This document shows positions 42,443-49,855 of a DNA stretch of 64,000 bases, piece after piece. This DNA comes from UBA6136 sp041178325 (GTDB taxonomy: Bacteria > Pseudomonadota > Gammaproteobacteria > Methylococcales > Methylococcaceae), in NCBI GenBank assembly GCA_041178325.1, contig JBEGVN010000088.1:21526-85525 (forward strand), read 5' to 3'. Under the pieces are notes generated by a model that worked only from the letters and a program-made list of their open reading frames with translations, was not told the DNA's origin and did not search any database. Position numbers and translations under genes: made by a program. The stretch's first letter is position 1, and each line of letters opens with the position of its first letter.

Positions 42443-44299
42443 ATGCAATTACTGAGCGACATTGTTCGCGATACGGATGAAAACTTCGGTCTCGGGAACA
42501 GGGCCGCGGTGCTGGTATCAGAGGCTGCAAAATGCCTCTTCGAGGCGGGACACGGGGGTTTAAAAGGCTTCTTGGAGCGGCTGGAGACCGAGGGTTTGGC
42601 CTCCGATCTGGCCAATTGGAGAAATGCTTCTCAAGAAATTCGATTTCCCGAGGGGGTATGGGTCGATAAGGTGCTCGGGGTTGAAGTGATTACACGCATT
42701 GGTCGGGATCTGGGCATGGCAAATGCCCGGGTCAGAACGGCACTCGCTTATGTTATTCCGCATCTTATCCGTTACTTTGCTGCAGGTTCGACACTACCGG
42801 ATCAACTCCCCGCCGCGGTCCAAGACTATTTGGCGCAAGGAAAGTCTGAACATATCGCTCCCCGCAGTCGGGGAATCAAAAGAAGTGCACGCAAAAAGAG
42901 GCGTTCCGGGTCAAGTGTCTCAGGTGCGGGAAAACTGCTCTGGGGCGGAGGCGTCATCGCGCTGCTGATTAGCGGTTTTTTTCTGGGCCAAGACGTCCTC
43001 ACACGAAGCCAACCCCTATCCTCAGCGGCCCAGGCCAAAGTACAGACGCCTGAGGCTCCCGCTAAAGAGTCGGTTTCAAGCAGTGAGAAGGCCCCGGAGC
43101 CACAGCCGCAGCCGCAGCCGGCTGAATCAAGGGGTCCCGGTTCGAAGCTGGTGATTCGAAGCTATGGCAACCAAATTGAATATCTGGCTTTCGTCAATTC
43201 CCCTGAGGTACGGGCGCAATTGATTGAAAAGCTGCAAAAGTCGTTTGGGGCTCCAAGATTGGTAGGGGAAGTCGTGATCGATGCAGAGAGGGCAGAACCT
43301 TTGTGGATTGAACAACTCGACCGATTGTTACCCTTGGTCAGTGTGCCGGGACTGGATATTCGGCTTGAGGGCAATACTGTTCGAGTGGGCGGATGGCTGG
43401 CGGAAGAGGACAGAACCAGCGTTCTTAACAACCTTATGAGTGCAATGGGATCGGGCTACCGATTTGGTTATCTTCGCGAAGAGGAAATCGAGCGCACGCA
43501 GGATTCAAAGCAATTCATGTTGTTTGCCTTGGCCCACACGGCACCTGAGATCAAGCCACAGGACCTGGTATCAGTGATGAATCGCTGGGTTATCGGATTT
43601 CCAGAGGGTTCAGCCATCTTTCCAGAAGACGCAAAGGAGGTTCTGGTGCGGGTCGCTGAAGTCCTGAAATCGGCAAGACCCCAGTCAGTGATTGAAATTC
43701 AGGGTCATGTTGATGCCGAAGGCAGTCCTGGCGCCGCTCAGAAACTCTCACTCGAGCGAGCGAATGCGGTTCGGGATGCCTTTATCAAGGCGGGTGTTTC
43801 GAGTGGATTACTGCGCACCAAAGGCTATGGAAGCGACAAGCGGTTAGCAACCGGAGGGGCAACATTTGATCACATGAGAAATCAGCGAATTGAGTTCAAG
43901 GTAATACAGGTCTGTGATCCCTATTTCCCCTGTGAATCGACCGTTCCCTCGAAGCGACTGACTGCGCCGGATCCTAATTTGCCGGCACCTGAGGTTTCCG
44001 CGCCAACGGGGCGAATGGTCGATCCCTCTTTGGGGGGCGAGGTGCCGGTCAAGCCGCTATTGCGTCCCGCCGAGACAAGTAACTCAACGGTCCCTCAAAC
44101 CGCAACGCCCCCACGCGGGGAGTCAGGTCCTTCCGAGGAGGTCGAAAGCCACGGGGGAACACCCGCTTCAGGCTCTAAGCTGAAAGCGCTGTCAGAGGAG
44201 CTTCCTCCTCCCCCCAAGCCAAGGCCCAAGCCGGCCACACCACCCAAACCCCCGGCTGCAAAACCGCCGGAGTGGTACGATCCGCTGGGCCTGTTCTAA
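42443..44299 (+). CDS. YidB-like/OmpA fusion envelope protein
   Basis: A 618-residue protein with an unusual order of parts. Residues about 1-130 resemble YidB/DUF937 (FGLGNRAAVLVSEAAKCLFEAG, GGLKGFLERLETEGLASDLANW, WVDKVLGVEVITRIGRDLGM). A basic stretch and one membrane helix follow (about 160-175), then a Pro/Gln linker, BON-like repeats (about 225-345), an OmpA peptidoglycan-binding domain (FPEDAKEVLVRVAEVL; IEIQGHVDAEGSPGAAQKLSLERANAVRDAFIKAGV, about 390-485), and a Pro-rich tail ending PEWYDPLGLF. The ATG with GAGGA upstream is preferred over one five codons earlier. It probably links inner membrane and cell wall. Confidence 0.8.
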   Translation: MQLLSDIVRDTDENFGLGNRAAVLVSEAAKCLFEAGHGGLKGFLERLETEGLASDLANWRNASQEIRFPEGVWVDKVLGVEVITRIGRDLGMANARVRTALAYVIPHLIRYFAAGSTLPDQLPAAVQDYLAQGKSEHIAPRSRGIKRSARKKRRSGSSVSGAGKLLWGGGVIALLISGFFLGQDVLTRSQPLSSAAQAKVQTPEAPAKESVSSSEKAPEPQPQPQPAESRGPGSKLVIRSYGNQIEYLAFVNSPEVRAQLIEKLQKSFGAPRLVGEVVIDAERAEPLWIEQLDRLLPLVSVPGLDIRLEGNTVRVGGWLAEEDRTSVLNNLMSAMGSGYRFGYLREEEIERTQDSKQFMLFALAHTAPEIKPQDLVSVMNRWVIGFPEGSAIFPEDAKEVLVRVAEVLKSARPQSVIEIQGHVDAEGSPGAAQKLSLERANAVRDAFIKAGVSSGLLRTKGYGSDKRLATGGATFDHMRNQRIEFKVIQVCDPYFPCESTVPSKRLTAPDPNLPAPEVSAPTGRMVDPSLGGEVPVKPLLRPAETSNSTVPQTATPPRGESGPSEEVESHGGTPASGSKLKALSEELPPPPKPRPKPATPPKPPAAKPPEWYDPLGLF

Positions 44300-44306
44300 G
44301 GGGGCT

Positions 44307-45917
44307 TCAGTCCCTGGAGAAATCGACGTTTGGATCCTCGCCGGCCTTGAGTTTTCGCATCTCAACCGGCGAGATTCTTCCTTTTGAGGAAATCTTGTCG
44401 TAGATCTCTCCAAACGCCTGCTTACAGAAGGGGAGGCTGTCGCGGAGGCGGTCGTAAGCCGAATGGTCGAACATTTTGCGGAAATCTGCTTCGCTCAAAA
44501 GTGTTTTCGCATAGAGCGCCTGATAGCCCTGATTTTCAATCACGAACCTTTCCAGAAGCGGTAGTGCTTTGCGTCCATCGAATTCGGGCTTCTTTGGCGT
44601 GCCATAAGCGCCGATGTCGACATACATGGGGTCTCGCTCTCCGTTCGGGGTGTTGTAAGGATGGACCAGCCCCAGATGTTCGGGATTATCAAAAACGGCC
44701 ATGGGCGACAGCCAAAGAGGATAAAGATCGAAGTGGTCGTCGAAATATTCCAGCGATTTCTTGAGGAGCGCCATCGGCATCAGCATGTCCTGAACCACAT
44801 GATGCTTTTCTCTGAGTCTTCGTGTCGTCTCAGTTTCGGTGTATTTGAGAAGCTCAATGCGGGGGGGGAGCGCCCAACCCAGGAGTACCCGAAAGAGGGG
44901 GTTGTTTCCAAAGGTAATGATTTCCTCCATGGCCCAGAAGTAGCTGCGGGTATGGCGATGGAGATAGTCCCTGAGGGGAATGTATTCGATGACGTCCTTG
45001 CCTTGGGTCAGGATGTTCTCAACATGCTTGTAAAACCACGGTTTATACCAACGACCAATTGGATTGATGGGGCCATCATTACCGGGCTTATCGGTAAGAT
45101 TGCCGATCATCACTACACCAAGGTCCCGGCTGTAGGTTAGTGCTTCGACATACTCGTTCTCTTCCGTGTTGCGCGAGGCTGAATCAAAGGCTTCGGTCAG
45201 CGTATCGAGCTGCGTCTTCGGGTAGTAGGCGACTCTGACATACTTCTTGGCAGGAACGATCTTGAGTTCGGCTGCAACCAGAAAGCCGAGCGTACCGTGG
45301 CTCCATGGAATCAATCGGAAGAGTTCCGTATTTTCGGTTGCGGAGCAGTGCAGGAGTTTGCCTTCAGCCGTGACAATGTCGAAAGACTCGCAGATGTACT
45401 GAAAGAGGCCGTGCTTGTGGCTACTGGTTTCTACCCCAAAACCCATGATGAGTCCGCCGACGGTCAAATCATCGAGCTCCGGAACAACAGGCAAGATCCA
45501 ACCCCGGGCGATAAGGGTCCGTGAAATTTGTCCCATGCTGGCCAGGGGTTCAACGCGGACCGTTTGGCTCTCCTCATTGATTGACAGGATGTCATACATC
45601 CCAATGAAGATATTGCGGCGAGACAACTTATACTTCGGCACCATCTCACTCATGGATTGCCAACCCGATCGCGCGGTACAAAGTTTTTGTTGCGCGCCAC
45701 CGGCCTGCCAGTCCTTGATCTGCTGAATTACCGACTGCACCCGCTGCTCGTGCCTTTGCGGGGCTGAACGCAGACGGAACAAGATGTGGTTACGAACGAA
45801 TACATAGGCGCTGTAAAGGCAGGACACCGGCAGTAGGCAAACCGTGGCAAAAAGCCCGCGGTGATGGGTCAGGATGTATTCGAAGATCTGACCGGAGGCT
45901 GGCAATTTCTGGGACAT
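44307..45917 (-). CDS. DHCR24-like sterol C-24(25) reductase, FAD-dependent
   Basis: FAD enzyme (536 residues) that saturates the C-24 double bond of the sterol side chain. A membrane helix lies at about 25-45, followed by a vanillyl-alcohol-oxidase type FAD domain (VPELDDLTVGGLIMGFGVETSSHKHG near 145-170, GTLGFLVAAELKIVP near 215). The C-terminal half has YKPWFYKHVEN, EYIPLRDYLHRHTRS, FGNNPLFR, HHVVQDMLMPM and YVDIGAYG, nearly as in animal DHCR24. The ATG used keeps the membrane helix and avoids overlapping the divergent sdmB start; 42 upstream codons are in frame. Its place beside sdmB and sdmA supports a sterol role. Confidence 0.88.
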   Translation of the reverse strand: MSQKLPASGQIFEYILTHHRGLFATVCLLPVSCLYSAYVFVRNHILFRLRSAPQRHEQRVQSVIQQIKDWQAGGAQQKLCTARSGWQSMSEMVPKYKLSRRNIFIGMYDILSINEESQTVRVEPLASMGQISRTLIARGWILPVVPELDDLTVGGLIMGFGVETSSHKHGLFQYICESFDIVTAEGKLLHCSATENTELFRLIPWSHGTLGFLVAAELKIVPAKKYVRVAYYPKTQLDTLTEAFDSASRNTEENEYVEALTYSRDLGVVMIGNLTDKPGNDGPINPIGRWYKPWFYKHVENILTQGKDVIEYIPLRDYLHRHTRSYFWAMEEIITFGNNPLFRVLLGWALPPRIELLKYTETETTRRLREKHHVVQDMLMPMALLKKSLEYFDDHFDLYPLWLSPMAVFDNPEHLGLVHPYNTPNGERDPMYVDIGAYGTPKKPEFDGRKALPLLERFVIENQGYQALYAKTLLSEADFRKMFDHSAYDRLRDSLPFCKQAFGEIYDKISSKGRISPVEMRKLKAGEDPNVDFSRD

Positions 45918-46042
45918 GAGACTGGTGCAATGGATCGAAGGTGGAAACTGATCGGGTGAGGCCAAAAGGGCATAACCAGACCATCGGGATGAACCGCCGC
46001 ATGTTACCATTCTGCGTTCATGCATGATCAATCCAAGACCCA

Positions 46043-47053
46043 ATGAGTTCTACTCCGATTCTGGTTACCGGGGGTACCGGTCATCTCGGCGCCAACCTTA
46101 TCCGAAGACTTCTTGATGAGGGGCATCAGGTCAGAGCGCTGGTTCGTCCAGGCCGCGATAACGGGGCGTTCGACGGCCTCAGCCTTGAGGTAATCGAAGG
46201 CGATCTAAGGGACCCCGCCGCGGTTCGTCAAGCGGTTCAAGGATGCCGACAGGTTTATCACTGTGCTGCACATGTATCTACCATTGAAGGTGATGCTGGC
46301 CATCGCCGCGAGATTTTTGATAGCAATGTCATTGGAACCATGAACCTTCTGGATGCTGCCCGGGATTGCAGTGTCGAAAAAGTGGTTGTCTCTGGATCGC
46401 TCAGCGCGACGGGTTATGAAAAGAATGTTCCCAGTGATGAGTCGGCCCCTTTTTACCCCTTTGATCGTCACCTCCCTTATGGCTTTACCAAGCATTTGGT
46501 TGAGCATCACTGTTTAAGAGCGCATGCAGAGGGCCTCAATGTTGTGGTGGCTGTATCCTGTGCCATCATTGGACCTAACGATTTTGTTCCGTCACGATTT
46601 GGGCAGGTTTTAATCGATTTTGCACACGGCCAGTTACGCGCATATATCCCTGGCGGTTTTGAGTTTGTTTCGACACGAGACATCGTCGAAGGACATGTGC
46701 GGGCTATGGAGAGGGGCCGATCGGGTCAGAAGTATCTGATCAGTACGACCTATTCGACGGTCGACGATCTGATGGACCTGTTTGCGAAGGTCACCGGAAA
46801 GCCAAAACCGAAGCTTAGACTCCCGATTCCGGTGATGGCGACCATTGCCGAGATTGCTGACAAGACCTGGTTTCGGTTTTTCCCAAACCGGCCCAGAAGA
46901 TTCACGCCCGCGGCGGTCCGACTGCTCAGCATGCACCGCAGGGTCGATAACACGAAGGCGCGGGTTGAATTGGGCTTTGAGCCCGGCTCGCTCGAAGATG
47001 CGATTCGTGATGCATATGATGATTTTGTAAGGCGCGGAATGATTCGGCCTTAG
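46043..47053 (+). CDS. sdmB: SdmB-like sterol C-4 demethylation reductase (extended SDR)
   Basis: Extended short-chain dehydrogenase of 336 residues. The cofactor loop TGGTGHLGANL is at about 9-19, followed by the acidic GDLRD near 54-58, and the catalytic Tyr/Lys are in PYGFTKHLVEHH (about 150-161). It looks like 3-beta-hydroxysteroid dehydrogenases/C-4 decarboxylases; hopanoid-associated HpnA has a similar sequence and is the main alternative. In Methylococcus capsulatus SdmB works with SdmA to remove one C-4 methyl group. The direct neighbour sdmA downstream and a DHCR24-like gene divergently upstream decide the call. Confidence 0.8.
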   Translation: MSSTPILVTGGTGHLGANLIRRLLDEGHQVRALVRPGRDNGAFDGLSLEVIEGDLRDPAAVRQAVQGCRQVYHCAAHVSTIEGDAGHRREIFDSNVIGTMNLLDAARDCSVEKVVVSGSLSATGYEKNVPSDESAPFYPFDRHLPYGFTKHLVEHHCLRAHAEGLNVVVAVSCAIIGPNDFVPSRFGQVLIDFAHGQLRAYIPGGFEFVSTRDIVEGHVRAMERGRSGQKYLISTTYSTVDDLMDLFAKVTGKPKPKLRLPIPVMATIAEIADKTWFRFFPNRPRRFTPAAVRLLSMHRRVDNTKARVELGFEPGSLEDAIRDAYDDFVRRGMIRP

Positions 47054-47119
47054 TGGACCCCCTGTTCTGGGGTTCGGTCCTCTGCCCTGATTTAAATTCT
47101 TGATGATATGGAGTGCCCC

Positions 47120-48250
47120 ATGAGGGATCCCCTTGATGACCGCGAATTGACCCCCCCTCCGTCATTCTTTGAAGCTCGGAGCACCCGACAGAAAGCCAGA
47201 GCTTCAGGGCTAGATCCGGATCGATGGTATGCCGTCGAATACGATCGTGAAGTCAAGAACGGTGAGGTCAGAGAAGTACAGTTCTGGAATCTTTCAATTG
47301 CCCTTTACCGCGGTGAAGATGGCGTTCTCGCTGCAGTCCAGAATCGTTGCCCTCATCGGCATCTCAAGCTCACGCATGGTGCCGTCGAGAAGTGCCAACT
47401 TCGTTGCGCCTATCATGGCTGGTCGTTTAATCGTGAGGGATGGCTGACAGACTACTCCCATGACAGTTTTGGCAAACCCCTCATCAAAAGTCGCCTGAGA
47501 ACGTTTCCGGTAGACGTTCGTTATGGCCTGATCTGGATTTTCCCCGGAGATCCTGAGTTGGCCTCTGTGCAAAAGATTCCAGAAATTCCGGAATTGATGA
47601 CGGATGATCCTTGGGCTGGCTTTACTGTCGATTACACTTGGAAAACCCATCACTCCATGGTGATCGACAATATCTGTGATTTTGCGCATGCCTTCCTGCA
47701 CCGAAAATATCAGCCGTTTGTTGATGCCAAGCTGACCCATTACGAATCCGATGACGATAAGGTTTACCTGACTTATGACACCTACATGGCAGAAGGTAAG
47801 TTTTCGAAGTACTTCGTGAATCGCAAACGGGTCAACACACGCTCGATCGAGATCTGCTACGAGTATCCCTATCAATGGTCCAACACTGGAGACAGCATCA
47901 AACACTGGTGTTTCCTTTTGCCAATTGATGAACGAACCACGCGTGTGTTTTTTATCTTCTACTTTGACAGCGTCAAAATTCCGCTGATTTCGCTGAATGC
48001 GCCGAAATGGTTGACGCAGATGGTTTTGAATGCGTCGGTTCCCCTTCTGTTTAAACCCTTGCTTGCAGAAGATGGAGTAGCACTAGAGGCCGAGCAAATT
48101 GGCTATGAAAGCCATTGGAACGCGCCGCCCATTGAACTGAACCCGATCGTACCCTTGCTGCAAAAGCTGACCGTTCAGAAATGGCAGGATTATGTGGATA
48201 GAAACGTCGTGCCTGACAAGGTAGCCGAACCCGAGGCGGTGTCAGCCTGA
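47120..48250 (+). CDS. sdmA: SdmA-like Rieske oxygenase, sterol C-4 demethylation
   Basis: Rieske non-haem iron oxygenase (376 residues) predicted to oxidise a C-4 methyl of the sterol stepwise for removal. The 2Fe-2S ligands are CPH and CAYH sixteen residues later (about 72-93). The mononuclear iron site is in NICDFAHAFLHRKY (about 186-199), with the bridging Asp two residues before the first His. Domain order and the late FIFYFDSVKIPL resemble sterol/ketosteroid Rieske enzymes. An ATG four codons earlier exists, but GGAG sits 6 bases before the chosen one. A reductase and ferredoxin are not adjacent. Confidence 0.83.
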   Translation: MRDPLDDRELTPPPSFFEARSTRQKARASGLDPDRWYAVEYDREVKNGEVREVQFWNLSIALYRGEDGVLAAVQNRCPHRHLKLTHGAVEKCQLRCAYHGWSFNREGWLTDYSHDSFGKPLIKSRLRTFPVDVRYGLIWIFPGDPELASVQKIPEIPELMTDDPWAGFTVDYTWKTHHSMVIDNICDFAHAFLHRKYQPFVDAKLTHYESDDDKVYLTYDTYMAEGKFSKYFVNRKRVNTRSIEICYEYPYQWSNTGDSIKHWCFLLPIDERTTRVFFIFYFDSVKIPLISLNAPKWLTQMVLNASVPLLFKPLLAEDGVALEAEQIGYESHWNAPPIELNPIVPLLQKLTVQKWQDYVDRNVVPDKVAEPEAVSA

Positions 48251-48264
48251 GTTCTCAGCTGAGT

Positions 48265-48846
48265 TTAAGGCCCCAGACGGCTGGGGCCTTTTGAGAGTCG
48301 GACAATCTCCGGGATGAACTCCGGAAAGCTTTGAAGCCCGTGATCACCGCCTTCTTTAATTGTGATTCGCGCCCCTTGATATGTTTCAACCGCGACACGG
48401 AAGTCGAGAACCGCATCTCCAGTCTCAAGAAGAACCCAGAACCGTTTTGGTACCATCAACGGAGAGATCCAGAGCGCCCGTAATTCGCGGATATGCGCTT
48501 GCGTGAGATCAAACTTCTCGTCGGTATAAAGATTCCGATGTGGACCAACCCAAGGTTCCAGAAGTTCGGCTGCCCTACACGCTGGATTGATCAGGACAGC
48601 TTTAAGATCAAACCGTTCAGCCAAGAAGGTAGCGTAATAGCCGCCGAGCGAACTGCCAACAATAAGGGGAGGCTTGTGACTGGTTTCAATGATTTTTGAG
48701 ACCTTATCAATCGCTTCCTTCGGCGAAATCGGTAGATCTTCACACCAGAACTGATCATCAGATGGATGGTCAGTAAGATATTTGCGTAACTGTTCAGCCT
48801 TGATGGAGGTCGATGAGGAACGAAAGCCGTGAAGATAAATGATCAT
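48265..48846 (-). CDS. yqiA: YqiA-like alpha/beta hydrolase (UPF0227 esterase)
   Basis: Esterase of 193 residues related to E. coli YqiA. It begins MIIYLHGFRSSSTSIKA (oxyanion HGF motif), the nucleophile elbow is VGSSLGGYYATFLAE (Ser near residue 64), LINPACRAAELLEPWVG follows, the Asp is in LLETGDAVLDFR and the His in EGGDHGLQSF near 175-184, so the triad is complete. Physiological substrate unknown. The C-terminal few residues are encoded by the shared terminator. In E. coli yqiA precedes parE; here no such partner is seen. Confidence 0.85.
   Translation of the reverse strand: MIIYLHGFRSSSTSIKAEQLRKYLTDHPSDDQFWCEDLPISPKEAIDKVSKIIETSHKPPLIVGSSLGGYYATFLAERFDLKAVLINPACRAAELLEPWVGPHRNLYTDEKFDLTQAHIRELRALWISPLMVPKRFWVLLETGDAVLDFRVAVETYQGARITIKEGGDHGLQSFPEFIPEIVRLSKGPSRLGP
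48267..48292. terminator. Terminator between sdmA and yqiA, reaching into yqiA
   Basis: AAGGCCCCAG and CTGGGGCCTT form a perfect 10-base stem with loop ACGG, followed by TT on the plus strand and AAA (T-run TTAAA) on the other. It encodes the last residues of yqiA (GPSRLGP) and serves both converging genes. Confidence 0.85.
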
Positions 48847-48947
48847 TAACGATGATGGCCGGCAAGGACCTTGCGGGGTATCAGCGAAGGCGATAGCAAA
48901 ACCGGAACCCTATGAGGATTCATGCCGGAGGGGGATGCGTTTGATGT

Positions 48948-49148
48948 CTAGGCTGCGCGTTGGTTGGCTTGGGCTTTGGGTTGGTTGACGCAGCTTCTGA
49001 TCAGATTTCTGGCGTCGGCAGCGCATTTTCCACACTGACGGCAGGCGCCGGTGGCACGGCCCAGTGATCGTAGCGTTTTGACCCCTTCCTCCTGAACTTG
49101 GCGAAGGATCTCTTTTTCCGTCACAGCTTCGCAAATACAAACGTACAT
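48948..49148 (-). CDS. bfd: Bacterioferritin-associated ferredoxin
   Basis: A small 2Fe-2S protein (66 residues) that releases iron from bacterioferritin. The ligand pattern C-x-C and C-x2-C is MYVCICEAVTEKEIL (Cys4, Cys6) and TGACRQCGKCAADARNLI (about 33-50). The usual Bfd has cysteines in CxC-x31-32-CxxC; here a further Cys precedes (ACRQCGKC). The C-terminal tail (NQPKAQANQRAA) is polar. Upstream is a hairpin covering the ribosome site and a Fur-like sequence. No bacterioferritin gene lies in the window. Confidence 0.9.
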   Translation of the reverse strand: MYVCICEAVTEKEILRQVQEEGVKTLRSLGRATGACRQCGKCAADARNLIRSCVNQPKAQANQRAA

Positions 49149-49155
49149 AGATGTG

Positions 49156-49177
49156 TTCCTGTCAGCGTTAACAGGAA
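49156..49177 (-). promoter_or_regulatory. Hairpin hiding the bfd ribosome binding site
   Basis: TTCCTGT and ACAGGAA form a perfect 7-base stem with an 8-base loop. On the message the second arm contains AGGA, the only Shine-Dalgarno candidate, 8 bases before the ATG. Folding would block translation of bfd. Confidence 0.5.
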
Positions 49178-49187
49178 TTTAATACAA

Positions 49188-49204
49188 ACAAGAACGATTA
49201 TCAA
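49188..49204 (-). promoter_or_regulatory. Possible Fur-like box and promoter of bfd
   Basis: On the minus strand TTGATAATCGTTCTTGT partly matches the Fur consensus (GATAAT then an inverted half), and TTGATA with TTAAAT 16 bases further could be the promoter. The match is weak. The remainder of the 173-base region to the next gene shows nothing further. Confidence 0.3.
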
Positions 49205-49321
49205 GTGCAATCGTCTCGCGTCGACCGTCCCGGTGGGGCCACTTGAGAGCGTATACTAGCGGGCCTTGAATGAAGGCTCTTAAATCTAATAACCCATCCA
49301 CCGTCAGACCGACTTATTACC

Positions 49322-49843
49322 ATGACAGAGATCCAGTACACCCTTCGTGAAAAAGACCTGCTGGTCTTCAACGATCATCAGTTCTGCCAGTCGCCGGCCG
49401 TTCAGAAGAAATTCCGTCGCCATCAGGCCACGATTCCCGCATTTTTGGGCCTTTTGGCCATATTTGTCTGGTTCTATTATCAGGATACTCTGACTGCGAT
49501 CTGGATGGGTGTCGGAGCGGTCAGTTGGGGTTTTGGGGCACCTTGGCTGTTGCGTTGGAACGCTAAGCGTCGGGCACTGGCGCTTTACACGGCCGATGAT
49601 CTTAAGCGCATTCTCGGGACCTATACCCTTCGGGTTGAAGAGCATGATCTGGTTGAGGTTGGTAGTGCAGGGGAGTTTCGTATCAACTGGAAGGACGTGC
49701 TTCGCATTGAGCCGGCCAAAAATTATGCCTTTATTTTCGTTTCGGTAGATTCGGCCATCATCATTCCTCGAAAGTCTGTGATCACAGGTGATCTTCTAGC
49801 CTTTTACAAGGACGTTGAAGCCCATATCGAAAAGGCCGCCTAA
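49322..49843 (+). CDS. YcxB-like membrane protein
   Basis: A 173-residue protein with two adjacent membrane helices (about 42-58 and 61-80) and a C-terminal beta-rich domain (about 95-165) of the PH-like YcxB kind: LRVEEHDLVEVGSAGEFRINWKDVLRIEPAKNYAFIFVSVDSAIIIPRKSV fits its regular strands and the closing VIIPRKS-like motif. Such proteins have no assigned function. Followed 12 bases later by the ABC-F gene, with which it may be cotranscribed. Confidence 0.8.
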   Translation: MTEIQYTLREKDLLVFNDHQFCQSPAVQKKFRRHQATIPAFLGLLAIFVWFYYQDTLTAIWMGVGAVSWGFGAPWLLRWNAKRRALALYTADDLKRILGTYTLRVEEHDLVEVGSAGEFRINWKDVLRIEPAKNYAFIFVSVDSAIIIPRKSVITGDLLAFYKDVEAHIEKAA

Positions 49844-49855
49844 GCCCTAGCCGCT

